64,000 nt of DNA from Siphonodentalium dalli. Lineage: Eukaryota; Mollusca; Scaphopoda; Gadilida; Siphonodentaliidae. The notes under the pieces are model-generated. The model saw nothing but the letters and a program-made list of their open reading frames with translations. It was not told the origin of the DNA and searched no databases. This document shows positions 43,910-53,560 of the stretch, in pieces (position 1 is the stretch's first letter; each line of letters begins with the position of its first letter). The stretch covers positions 113,076,004 to 113,140,003 of the forward strand of contig CP136064.1 in the NCBI GenBank assembly GCA_032622095.1. Reading direction: 5' to 3'. Made by a program: the position numbers and the translations under genes.

Positions 43910-46100
43910 ACATGTATTTAGACTGTGAGCTGCTGTGAGTGTGACTTTCCTTGGGTCCCATCATACCCATGTGCAGATATATATCACATAAATAGGGGAG
44001 ATGAAATTTGTTCTACCCCTATTACTGCAGTATTACTATTGGACCTTGGCTCTAAAACATCTTATACTATTGTTATATAAAAGAATATGGAGTTATTGAG
44101 GATATCAGGACATGTATTACCTCATAATTATTATGTTTTATGGCATTATGCCCAATGTTTTTAAGTGCATGCATTCAGCATTTCCACATTTTATACTAAT
44201 AGAATTATCTCCCTTTAGAGCAGTTTAGAGGTTTATTAAAATGCTGGGAATAGCATTAAATAATAAGAAACGGAACAATTCTTTGCTAGGCTATGATTTG
44301 GTTTATATTTTATGTTTTATGTAAGATTTTGGGGGTGGGTCCCAAAAATTGGACGGAAAAAAAAAGAAAAAAATTGTAGGTAGAGGGGTGGTGGGTCCCC
44401 GAGAGGGGCAAAAACATTTTTTTCGCCCTATATATGTAAATTTTTCCCGCGACCCCCCCCCCCCCTGCAGTGGTTGGAAATTGAGGTGTCCGTTTCCATC
44501 TCCGGAAAATTGATGCGGATGAGAATTTTCGTAAAGGTCAAGGCGATGGGGCAAAGACAACGCGCGATATAAATATTTGCTTTGATTCTTGCATTTTCAG
44601 CGTCAAGTTGCGCTTTTGTTTGCACAGTGTTTGGAGAATAATCACAGTCAAATCAATGGACTTGCTCTAGGACTATGGGTAACATGTTCGGTTCCTTATT
44701 TTCATCTGAAAAGATATTGTTCATCAATAGATTAGAATTTCAATAAGATTAAGAGTGTCTGAGTGTATCGGAGTAAAATCAATACAAATACAGTAGCGAC
44801 CAAAACGACTACATATTATTATTATTTTTTTTCATTATTTATTTATTTTTTTTAATTTCAAGTTTTGAATTTTATAATGCCTGGCTCTTTGGCTGGGAAT
44901 TTTGGAGTGGAATATAGTTTTGTCCATGAAGAATCAGAATATGATATTTCGACATGGTAAAATTAAAATTAAATGATATTGGCTTCAAGTTGGATTCCTG
45001 GAATGTTGGAAGTATATTAATATAAAGACTATAAAAATATTTGGGAAATTTGTAACGTATCTGTTTAGCACAGTTTAATTAATTCGCCTTTGGGGGTTTT
45101 TGACGCCAAATTCATACTACCGTACTGTGCTTTTAAAGTTCAAGAATTTCAGTATTTTCATGAAAAATGAGTTCATTTGTGGAAAACCTGGGAAAACCAG
45201 AAAAAAACAAAACAAAACAAAAATAAAAACCTTCGTTATGAGGAGCTGGTTTACCTACATAAAATAAGTTTCTGAATACATGCATACATGAATCATATAC
45301 TAGTAATGGTAGAAAACAATTTGGCGATAAAGTGGATGCCAGTGGCATGCGGCATAATTTGTGGCATACAATGATATTCATAGCAAAACAGTTAAGCAGG
45401 TGTCGTTAAGATACATGTATGCGAGTGAAAGCTCTAATACCATAATATGTATATCTTCCCCGCAGCACTTTCAATAACCCTGAAAATTTTGCGAAAACTC
45501 TGTGTCCGTGCATTAGAGGGTTAAGAACATAGAAATTTATGGGAAGTTTATAATTAAATAGTTGAAGATAACCACCTTATCTGTTCTAATTTACACCATC
45601 TTTAAAGTAACTTTATGTAAGGTGATTGCGTTTTTTAGTAACATGCATATGGTAAATATCAACAGTCGACCCTGTAGGCCAGTGCATTCTTCTACAAATG
45701 CGAGGCTCTCTATGGGTGACTCGCATCTATAAGAGAAAGCACTGTCACAAAAGGTTAGTAAATATATGGGGGTGGGGTGTTTGGGGAGATGTTTAGACTA
45801 CTCTTTTGGAGTTTCAAAATTTGACATTTACCTGTTTATGCTTTTTCTATGTTGTATCTGTCTGGAAATTGGGTACATATATTATTTTGCACACAGTTTT
45901 TTCAGATAATTTTGCATAAAAGTGTTTATCACATAATTTGGCCATAAAAGCAGTTTCATAATTATCGGTAATAGACACGTTTAATATCAGCGCGTGCGAT
46001 GACGTCACGGCGTTCTTCAAATAACTTGCGATCGCTGTAGTTTACGATTGTTGTTTTCGATGAATATTTCGCGTTGCTTCGGGTTTATTTGATTATGTGA
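43910..46100. other. no recognisable feature
   Basis: AT-rich, with a 13-C run at 44,453-44,465 and a CAAAACAAAACAAA tract near 45,210. No exon supported. Confidence 0.5.
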
Positions 46101-46259
46101 TAAAAGGTATCTCACACTCGTCCTATTTTATACGTAATTTATCAACCTCGTCCTCTAAATTCTATTTGAGCCTCGGTAAACCTCGGCTCAAATCGAATTT
46201 AGTGAACTCGGTTGATAAATTCCGTATAAAATAGAAACTCATGTGAGATCCTCTATTTA
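46101..46259. mobile_element. palindromic MITE
   Basis: 'ggtatctcacactcgtccta' and 'ttttatacgtaatttatcaa' pair with 'ttgataaattccgtataaaa' and 'tagaaactcatgtgagatcc' around a 'gcctcggtaaacctcggc' centre. About 160 bp. Confidence 0.65.
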
Positions 46260-46479
46260 TAAGATACCTGATGTGAATATATTTGACTCTTAAAGTGCTT
46301 TGGAAAGAGTTTTGATGTTTCCAAATTTGATATCTTATAATCTACCTGATTATGCTTTGTCCATCATGCATGTATCTGGAAATTGGGCTACCTACATGTA
46401 TGATATATTGTAAACAGGTTGTTTACACACTTTTGCATACAAAATATGACATATAGACCTGTCAGACTGGATAAATTTG

Positions 46480-46703
46480 ACTGTTTAGGTGCATGTTTTG
46501 TAAAGCTGCACATACAATTGTAAACAGGTCATTTCAGACTTTGCGGGAGGGTGGACGGGACTTTGATATTTTTCCAAAATAACTGTCTAAGTGCATTTGA
46601 CTGTCTAAGTGCATGTTTTGTGAGGTGCACATACAATTGTAAACAGGTCATTCCAAACTTTGCGGGGGGTGGACGGGACTTTGATATTTTTCCAAAATAA
46701 CTG
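46480..46703. repeat. 118-bp tandem duplication
   Basis: 'gactgtttaggtgcatgttt' through 'tttttccaaaataactg' occurs twice in succession with few changes, including 'tgtaaacaggtcatt.ca.ac' and 'ggtggacgggactttgatat'. The upstream 46,390-46,480 sequence shares the 'tgtaaacagg' word. Confidence 0.8.
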
Positions 46704-47392
46704 ATTTTACATGTGTTCATGCAAATATCTAGAAATGTGAATGCATATGCTGTTGTAAGTATGTCGTTACATAAATTTATGAAAGACCGGGGGGGGGGGT
46801 GATTATTTATCTATAATCACATTTACCGGTACATATATTCTAGTACATGTATGTGTACATTGACTCAACATTTGTCATACCAGTGGGTTCGAGAGGATGA
46901 GCAATAAGTCGTTTTCATATTTTCAGCTTAGTATGCTGTTAATTGTAATTATTTTTATTATTATTATTATTTTGTATTTATTTATTTATTTGTTTTATTC
47001 ATGAATTTCAATTGATAGAGAATGTTTCAGATACTGATTGCTTTTAATTGGCGATTGTGAAAAAGAATCGTAGTGGTTTGTGTTATGACGGAATGTGGGG
47101 TAATATATATATGTTAAATATATATCGAACAAAATGTATAGTTCAAAAATTTAGCAGTTTGTGATAATGACGTGGTTGGTTATCGTATATATTACATGTA
47201 CATCAGTTATACATGTACACAATTAATAGTTTATAAATTTAGCATGCTTGTGTTATGACATGATGGGTCAGCACACAGACATATACATATATACACAAAC
47301 ATATTTATACATACAATAAACAAAATTAATATTTCGTAGATTTTGAGGTGCTTTTATAGCATCAGGCGACTGTTTGTGAAATGTGGTTCATT
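46704..47392. other. no recognisable feature
   Basis: AT-rich with an 11-G run at 46,789-46,799 and ATTATT/TTTATT tracts. 47,340-47,392 may be 3' untranslated sequence of the ORF at 47,393-48,436. Confidence 0.45.
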
Positions 47393-48436
47393 TCAGTCAT
47401 CAAAGTCAGGTGGAGGGATCGGAAGCTGAGGTTTGATTTCTTCGTCCAGGTTGATCTGTGTCCCCCTCGTGAGTTCTGTTAGTTTGTAATAAATTTTACC
47501 ATTTTGTGTCCAAAAAGAATGTAACGCTCCTGTTTTCCTGAGATCTGCGAGTTCATGCATAATCGATTGCCTCTTAGGTGTTAGATCTTCAACAATTAGA
47601 ACCCTAGATTTGGATTTTAGTAGTTTTTTGGCCGCAAAGAGTATTTTTTTGGTGTCGTACCTGGCAAATCGAACAATGATGTTGACAAATCTGTATGTAG
47701 ACTGGGTTTGTGAGGCCCCATTTGTTTCATTTCCACCTTGACGTTGTGTCCCTTGACCTTTAGTGAGAATTTTATCTGACAGGGGGTGTGATTTGTCAAT
47801 ATCCTCAGGTTGAATTCTGATCCCAAGATATTTATCACAAAACTTGATGACTTCCGCACTAGAGTTGAAGTTTCTCAGGTCCTTCAATTCCTTCGGTACC
47901 GGAAAATTTATAAATCGCAGGCTGTTACCCCTGCCGTGTTGCTCGTATTTCTCGAACTTGGTATCAGTGCTTTTCTCCAGAGCATCCATTCTTTTTTCAA
48001 GTTTATTGTTTCTTTCTTTCTCCTTATTTAGTTGCTTTTCTAGATTTTTAACCTTTTCCTCATATACAAGCATTGAATTATTCACTGTTTTTGTAACTGT
48101 TTCGGCAAGAGTTTTTACCACTTTATCGATTGCATTACACACTCCTTCCTCAACCATGGCTTTAATATCTTTTCCAAAAGATGTGTATTCAAAACTAGAA
48201 ACATCAGAAATTGGGTTTTGGTCAGCCCTATAATCACCAGAGTCTTGTCTTTGTCTGAGTTGCCTCAACTCAAAAGGTGATATTTCAGTTCTATTTTTCC
48301 TTTTCTTTTCTAGGAGCAATTTCTCTAACTCACCAACAGTTATGTTTGACACTGAGCTGATAGTAGGGGTGTGCTCTGTGTCAGGTTCAGTCGCGTTGAT
48401 TTTTCCTGGGGTACTACTCTGAGCAGAATCTGCCAT
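47393..48436 (-). CDS. non-LTR retrotransposon ORF1-type nucleic-acid-binding protein
   Basis: 347 aa, uninterrupted, start in good context (taaaATGG). Order: Ser/Thr-rich N-terminus (1-35); charged region; amphipathic helix and coiled coil at ~95-165 (EEKVKNLEKQLNKEKERNNK, KRMDALEKS); RRM-like part from ~167 (NSLRFINFPVPKEL) with YRFVNIIVRFARYDTKKILF at ~247-266; C-terminal domain to ~325 (EDLTPKRQSIMHELADLRKT, GKIYYKLTEL). This matches the coiled coil-RRM-CTD plan of ORF1 proteins (Transposase_22 / baculovirus FP-like C-terminal domain). It is not next to an ORF2: the nearest one ends 5.3 kb away. Intact while its neighbours are decayed, so it may be recent or retained. Confidence 0.75.
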   Translation of the reverse strand: MADSAQSSTPGKINATEPDTEHTPTISSVSNITVGELEKLLLEKKRKNRTEISPFELRQLRQRQDSGDYRADQNPISDVSSFEYTSFGKDIKAMVEEGVCNAIDKVVKTLAETVTKTVNNSMLVYEEKVKNLEKQLNKEKERNNKLEKRMDALEKSTDTKFEKYEQHGRGNSLRFINFPVPKELKDLRNFNSSAEVIKFCDKYLGIRIQPEDIDKSHPLSDKILTKGQGTQRQGGNETNGASQTQSTYRFVNIIVRFARYDTKKILFAAKKLLKSKSRVLIVEDLTPKRQSIMHELADLRKTGALHSFWTQNGKIYYKLTELTRGTQINLDEEIKPQLPIPPPDFDD

Positions 48437-48660
48437 TTTACCACGAAAATGGGATACTTGGTATGATCAGTGTGGTTTAAATGAAATATTGGTGTTGTAG
48501 TTTATTTTACTGCAACTAAGTGTACTCAGGGCACTTATCTGAACATTTTCTTATGGTCAGCGTCTCAATCAATTTCATACAGTAACGAAATTCGGCTGGG
48601 TAGTCTCCGAGTGTTTATTTACCGATCTACTCCGGTTGCCGCCATTAATTCTTTAAAATA
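48437..48660 (-). promoter_or_regulatory. possible 5' UTR/promoter of the ORF1-type gene
   Basis: Between the start codon and the Helitron-like array. On the minus strand it contains 'ttaatggcggcaaccgg', which includes ATGGCGGC, the core of a YY1 site, of the kind found at the start of some L1 promoters. Inference only. Confidence 0.25.
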
Positions 48661-48669
48661 TATATGAGA

Positions 48670-49310
48670 CTAGCCGATGAGCCCGACGTTGTCCGGGCTA
48701 TTCAAAAACCAAATTTCAAGTCGATAGCTCCACCCGTTTCCGAGATCTGGTCTGTGCATGCGCGAAGCTGGCGTCGCACGGGCTCGGTGACCCGATATCT
48801 GGTCTGCGCATGTGCGAAGCTGGCGTCGCACGGGCTCGGCGACCCGATAAAATTCGTATCCGGGGCAAGATACATTCACATAGCAAATTTCAAGTCGATA
48901 GCTCCACCCGTTTCGAGGTCTCGTTTGCGCATGCGCTGCGCGGGCGTCGCATGTTGTAAGAGTGCTATGGCATCCAATAAATCTCCCCGCATAGGAAACC
49001 ACTCAAAAGTATTGTTGCCGTATATCTCTCTGCAGATGCTAATAACGTTGAATGGTAAACAAACGCTCTTTATAGCGATGCGTCAAAAACAAACGCTCAT
49101 TACATTATCACTTGATTAACCACCGCAGTGCCGTTTTTTGTAACTGAGAGTGGAGAATGGGTGCCCTGGGCTTCTCCAAAATGCGACGTCGACGATTCCC
49201 GTGGGATTTTACCTTTGGATAGGAAGTTTGGTCTCGATCGGTCAACCCGTTTTCGATTCTATAAAGGACATACAGACAGACAGACAGAGGTCTTCAAAAT
49301 ATATATGACA
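48670..49310 (-). mobile_element. chimeric B/C unit 7
   Basis: 641 bp. B-type 3' end and monomers to about 48,950, then C-type body ('gatgctaataacgttgaatg', 'aaacaaacgctctttatag') and a CAGA microsatellite. Near-identical to 50,483-51,122. Confidence 0.75.
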
Positions 49311-49918
49311 CTAGCCGATAAGCCCGACGTTGTCCGGGCTATTCAAAAACCAAATTTCAAGTCGATAGCTCCACCCGTTTCCGAGATCTGGTCGGCGCAT
49401 GCACGAAGCTTGCGTCGCACACGCTCGGCGACCCGATAAAAATCGTATCCGGGGCAAGATACATTCACATAGCAAATTTCAAGTCGATAGCTCCACCCGT
49501 TTCCGAGATCTCGTCTGAAAAATTCCCCTGTTCCTAGGACATATATGACACAACAACCCATTCTGCCTTTTTAATCGAGATAATTGCATTCCGCGTTTCG
49601 TTTTGCATCCGTATTTTACATATTTTACGCATGGTAGCCGTTTAGCAGCTTCAATTGTAATAATGAGCGTTGATCCTTAACACCTCCGAATATGGTCAAT
49701 ATAAAGATCGTTAATGCCTTAACCCACGAAGTGGCGTTTACGGTGATTTTGATGATTGGGAGTGGAGAATCGGTGCTCAGAGCTAGTCCAAAATGCGACG
49801 TCGACGATCCCCGTGAGTTTTTACACTTATATACGAAATTTGGTCTCGATCGGTCAACCCGTTTTCGATTCTATAAAGGACATACAGACAGACAGAGGTC
49901 TTCAAAATATATATGAGA
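49311..49918 (-). mobile_element. chimeric B/C unit 8
   Basis: 608 bp. B-type 3' half to 49,516, then sequence matching the complement of 63,700-63,860 ('ctttttaatcgagataa', 'catccgtattttac', 'ggtcaatataaagatcgtta'). Confidence 0.7.
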
Positions 49919-50482
49919 CTAGCCGATGAGCCCGACGTTGTCCGGGCTATTCAAAAACAAAATTTCAAGTCGATAACTCTACCCAGCCCGACGTTGTCCG
50001 GGCTATTCAAAAAACAAATTTCAAGTCGATAGCTCTACCCGTTTCCGAGATCTGGTCTGCGCATGCGCGAAGCTGGCGTCGCGCGGGCTCGGCGAACCGA
50101 TAAAATTCGTATCCGGGGCAAGATACATTCACATAGCAAATTTCAAGTCGATAGCTCCACCCGTTTCTATATATTAGATGTTCCTGTAGATCTCTCTGCA
50201 GATGCTAATAACGTTGAATGGTAAACAAACGCTCTTTATAGCGATGCGTCAAAAACAAACGCTCATTAAATTATCGTTGATTAACCACCGCAGTGCCGTT
50301 TTTGTGACTGATAGTGGACAACGGGTGGTCTGAGCTTCTCCAAAACGCGACGCCGACGGTGTCCGTAGGATTTTACCCTTAGATATGAAGTTTGAACTCA
50401 ATCGAGCCAGCCGTTTTGGATTCTATAAAGGACATACAGACAGACAGACAGACAAACAGAGGTCTTCAAAATATATATGAGA
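49919..50482 (-). mobile_element. chimeric B/C unit 9
   Basis: 564 bp. The first ~75 bp duplicate the 3' hairpin (agcccgacgttgtccgggct twice, at 49,928 and 49,985), then one monomer, then C-type body. Confidence 0.7.
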
Positions 50483-51122
50483 CTAGCCGATGAGCCCGAC
50501 GTTGTCCGGGCTATTCAAAAACCAAATTTCAAGTCGATAGCTCCACCCGTTTCCGAGATCTGGTCTGCGCATGCGCGAAGCTGGCGTCGCACGGGCTCGG
50601 CGACCCGATATCTGGTCTGCGCATGTGCGAAGCTGGCGTCGCACGGGCTCGGCGACCCGATAAAATTCGTATCCGGGGCAAGATACATTCACATAGCAAA
50701 TTTCAAGTCGATAGCTCCACCCGTTTCGAGGTCTCGTTTGCGCATGCGCTGCGCGGGCGTCGCATGTTGTAAGAGTGCTATGGCATCCAATAAATCTCCC
50801 CGTATAGGAAACCACTCAAAAGTATTGTTGCCGTATATCTCTCTGCAGATGCTAATAACGTTGAATGGTAAACAAACGCTCTTTATAGCGATGCGTCAAA
50901 AACAAACGCTCATTACATTATCACTTGATTAACCACCGCAGTGCCGTTTTTGTAACTGAGAGTGGAGAATGGGTGCTCTGGGCTTCTCCAAAATGCGTAG
51001 TCGACGATTCCCGTGGGATTTTACCTTTGGATAGGAAGTTTGGTCTCGATCGGTCAACCCGTTTTCGATTCTATAAAGGACATACAGACAGACAGACAGA
51101 GGTCTTCAAAATATATATGAGA
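50483..51122 (-). mobile_element. chimeric B/C unit 10
   Basis: 640 bp; near-identical partner of unit 7. Confidence 0.75.
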
Positions 51123-51632
51123 CTAGCCGATAAGCCCGACGTTGTCCGGGCTATTCAAAAACCAAATTTCAAGTCGATAGCTCCACCCGTTTCCGAGATC
51201 TGGTCGGCGCATGCACGAAGCTTGCGTCGCACGGGCTCGGCGACCCGATAAAAATCGTATCCGGGGCAAGATACATTCACATAGCAAATTTCAAGTCGAT
51301 AGCTCCACCCGTTTCCGAGATCTCGTCTGCGCACGCGCGAAGCTGGCGTCGCACGGGCTCGGCGACCCGATAAAATTTATATCCGGGGCAAGATACATTC
51401 ACATAGCAAATTTCAAGTCGATAGCTCCACCCGTTTCCGAAATCTCGTCTGGCCATGCGCGAAGCGCGGGCCGCACGGGCTCGCCAATACGACAACGTCG
51501 ACCGCCTGGTCAAACTACACACACGTACCACGTTTTGTCCCGTTCGATCGATAATCGTATATTTGTATAAAAGACAGACAGACATACAGACAGACAGACA
51601 GACAAACAGAGGTCTTCAAAATATATATGAGA
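51123..51632 (-). mobile_element. family B unit 11
   Basis: 510 bp; shares ~200 bp with unit 8, then continues as pure B with the terminal 'cgaccgcctggtcaaactac' module. Confidence 0.75.
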
Positions 51633-52408
51633 CTAGCCGATGAGCCCGACGTTGTCCGGGCTATTCAAAAACCAAATTTCAAGTCGATAGCTCCACCCGT
51701 TTCCGAGATCTGGTCTGCGCATGCGCGAAGCTGGCGTCGGACGGGCTCGGCGACCCGATAAAATTCGTATCCGGGGCAAGATACATTCACATACCAAATT
51801 TCAATTCGATGAGCCCGACGTTGTCCGGGCTATTCAAAAAACTAATTTCAAGTCGATAGCTCTACCCGTTTCCGAGATCTGGTCTGCGCATGCGCGAAGC
51901 TGGCGTCGCACCGATGAGCCCGACGTTGTCCGGGCTATTCAAAAACCAAATTTCAAGTCGATAGCTCCACCCGTTTCCGAGATCTTGTCTGCGCATGCGC
52001 GAAGCTGGCGTCGGACGGGCTCGGCGACCCGATATAATTCGTATCCGGGGTAAGATACATTCACATACCAAATTTCAATTCGATGAGCCCGACGTTGTCC
52101 GGGCTATTCAAAAAACAAATTTCAAGTCGATAGCTCTACCCGTTTCCGAGATCTGGTCTGCGCATGCGCGAAGCTGGCGTCGCACGGGCTCGGCGACCCG
52201 ATAGAATTCGTATCCGGGGCAAGATACATTCACATAGCAAATTTCAAGTCGATAGCTCCACCCGTTTCCGAGATCTCGTCTGCTCATGCGCTGCACGGGC
52301 GTCGCACGGGCTCGACAATACGACAACGACCACCGCCTGGTCAAACTACACACACGTACCAAGTTTCGTCCCGATCGGTCGAGAATCGTAGATTTGTATT
52401 AATGACAA

Positions 52409-52445
<37 letters not shown>

Positions 52446-52467
52446 GGTCTTCAAAATATATATGAGA
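51633..52467 (-). mobile_element. family B unit 12 (composite)
   Basis: 835 bp with internal 3' hairpins near 51,808, 51,913 and 52,082, the same composite design as the 1,185-bp units of array 1. Confidence 0.75.
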
Positions 52468-52966
52468 CTAGCCGATGAGCCCGACGTTGTCCGGGCTATT
52501 CAAAAACCAAATTTCAAGTCGATAGCTCCACCCGTTTCCGAGATCTGGTCTGCGCATGCGCGAAGCTGGCGTCGCACGGGCTCGGCGACCCGATAAAATT
52601 CGTATCCGGGGCAAGATACATTCACATACCAAATTTCAAGTCGATAGCTCCACCCGTTTCCGAGATCTCGTCTGCGCATGCGCGAAGCTGGCGTCGCACG
52701 GGCTCGGCGACCCAATAAAATTCGTATCCGGGGCAAGATACATTCACATAGCAAATTTCAAGTCGATAGCTCCACCCGTTTCCGAGATCTCGTTTGCGAA
52801 TGCGCTGCACGAACGTCGCACGGGGTCGCCAATACGACAACGACCGTGTCCGTGGGATTTTACCCCTAGATAGGAAGTTTGGTCTCGATCGGTGGAGAAT
52901 CGTATATTTGTATAAATGACAAACAGACAAACAGATAGATTGTATCAAAATATATCAGAGAGATAT
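52468..52966 (-). mobile_element. family B unit 13
   Basis: About 500 bp, three monomers; 5' end altered to 'atcaaaatatatcagaga'. Confidence 0.7.
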
Positions 52967-53150
52967 GTAAATTAGATAGATTGTATCAAAATATATAGGA
53001 GAGATATGTAAATTATCTACACACCATTACTGGTGTTTGTCAAAGTTTAGTGGGGTATATCAATACTCATTCACGATCATATCATTGAGGTCCGGAGGAT
53101 GTGGGTTATCTCTCGAATACAGATTGTATCAAAATATATAGGAGAGATTA
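52930..53150 (-). repeat. repeated 5'-end fragments
   Basis: 'agattgtatcaaaatatata' occurs at about 52,936, 52,977 and 53,122, each followed by 'ggagagat' or 'cagagagat'. These look like scraps of 5' ends of the same family. Confidence 0.55.
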
Positions 53151-53305
53151 TGAACTTTTAAATTATTAAATTTTAAGATAGCATATTAACCTGAGCGTTT
53201 ACAGAATACATCTACGACTCAAATTACTTATGTTTCTATATATTATCGATCTTAGATTGGTGTTATTATCGGAAATTTATTGAAAATTGCGTACAGTGCC
53301 CCATT

Positions 53306-53560
53306 CAGCGCTCATCAGTCTCTGGTAGCGCTGGTTCACTGTTCTAGTGATGGTTTTTTTTTTATCATTTTAGTTTGGTTATTCTTTTTAAGCGCTCATC
53401 AGTCTCTGGTAGCGCTGGTTCACTGTTCTAGTGATGGTTTTTTTGGTTAGTTTATGGTTTTTGGTTATTGTTTTCAAGGGCTCACCACTCGCCTGGTAGC
53501 GCCGGTTTCACTGTTCTAGTGATGGGTTTTTTTGGTTTACAGCGCTAATCAGTCTCTGGG
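53306..53560 (+). repeat. tandem ~85-bp repeats of the recombinase element's 3' end
   Basis: 'cagcgctcatcagtctctgg' then 'ttcactgttctagtgatggt' and a T-rich tail occurs three times, plus a partial fourth. The core matches 29,200-29,270. It may be a set of solo ends or attachment-site repeats of the tyrosine-recombinase family. Confidence 0.6.

Larger units (their letters stand above)
48670..52966 (-). mobile_element. Helitron-like concatemer array 2 (7 units, minus strand)
   Basis: All seven units have the family B 3' end. Four (48,670-50,482 and 50,483-51,122) carry family C sequence in the 5' half. Junctions are GA|CTAG except CA|CTAG at 49,311. The left edge 'tttaaaatatatatgaga' before the first CTAG is the 5' end of a further, truncated unit. 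A ~860-bp block is present twice with an offset of ~1.81 kb. Confidence 0.75.

Noticed and set aside
47810-48233. Plus-strand frames of 73 and 129 codons
   Set aside because: Antisense shadows of the intact ORF1-type gene.
39809-48436. ORF1 (47.4-48.4 kb) and ORF2 (38.9-42.1 kb) as one retrotransposon
   Set aside because: Same strand and correct order, but 5.3 kb of unrelated sequence separates them and their preservation differs greatly.
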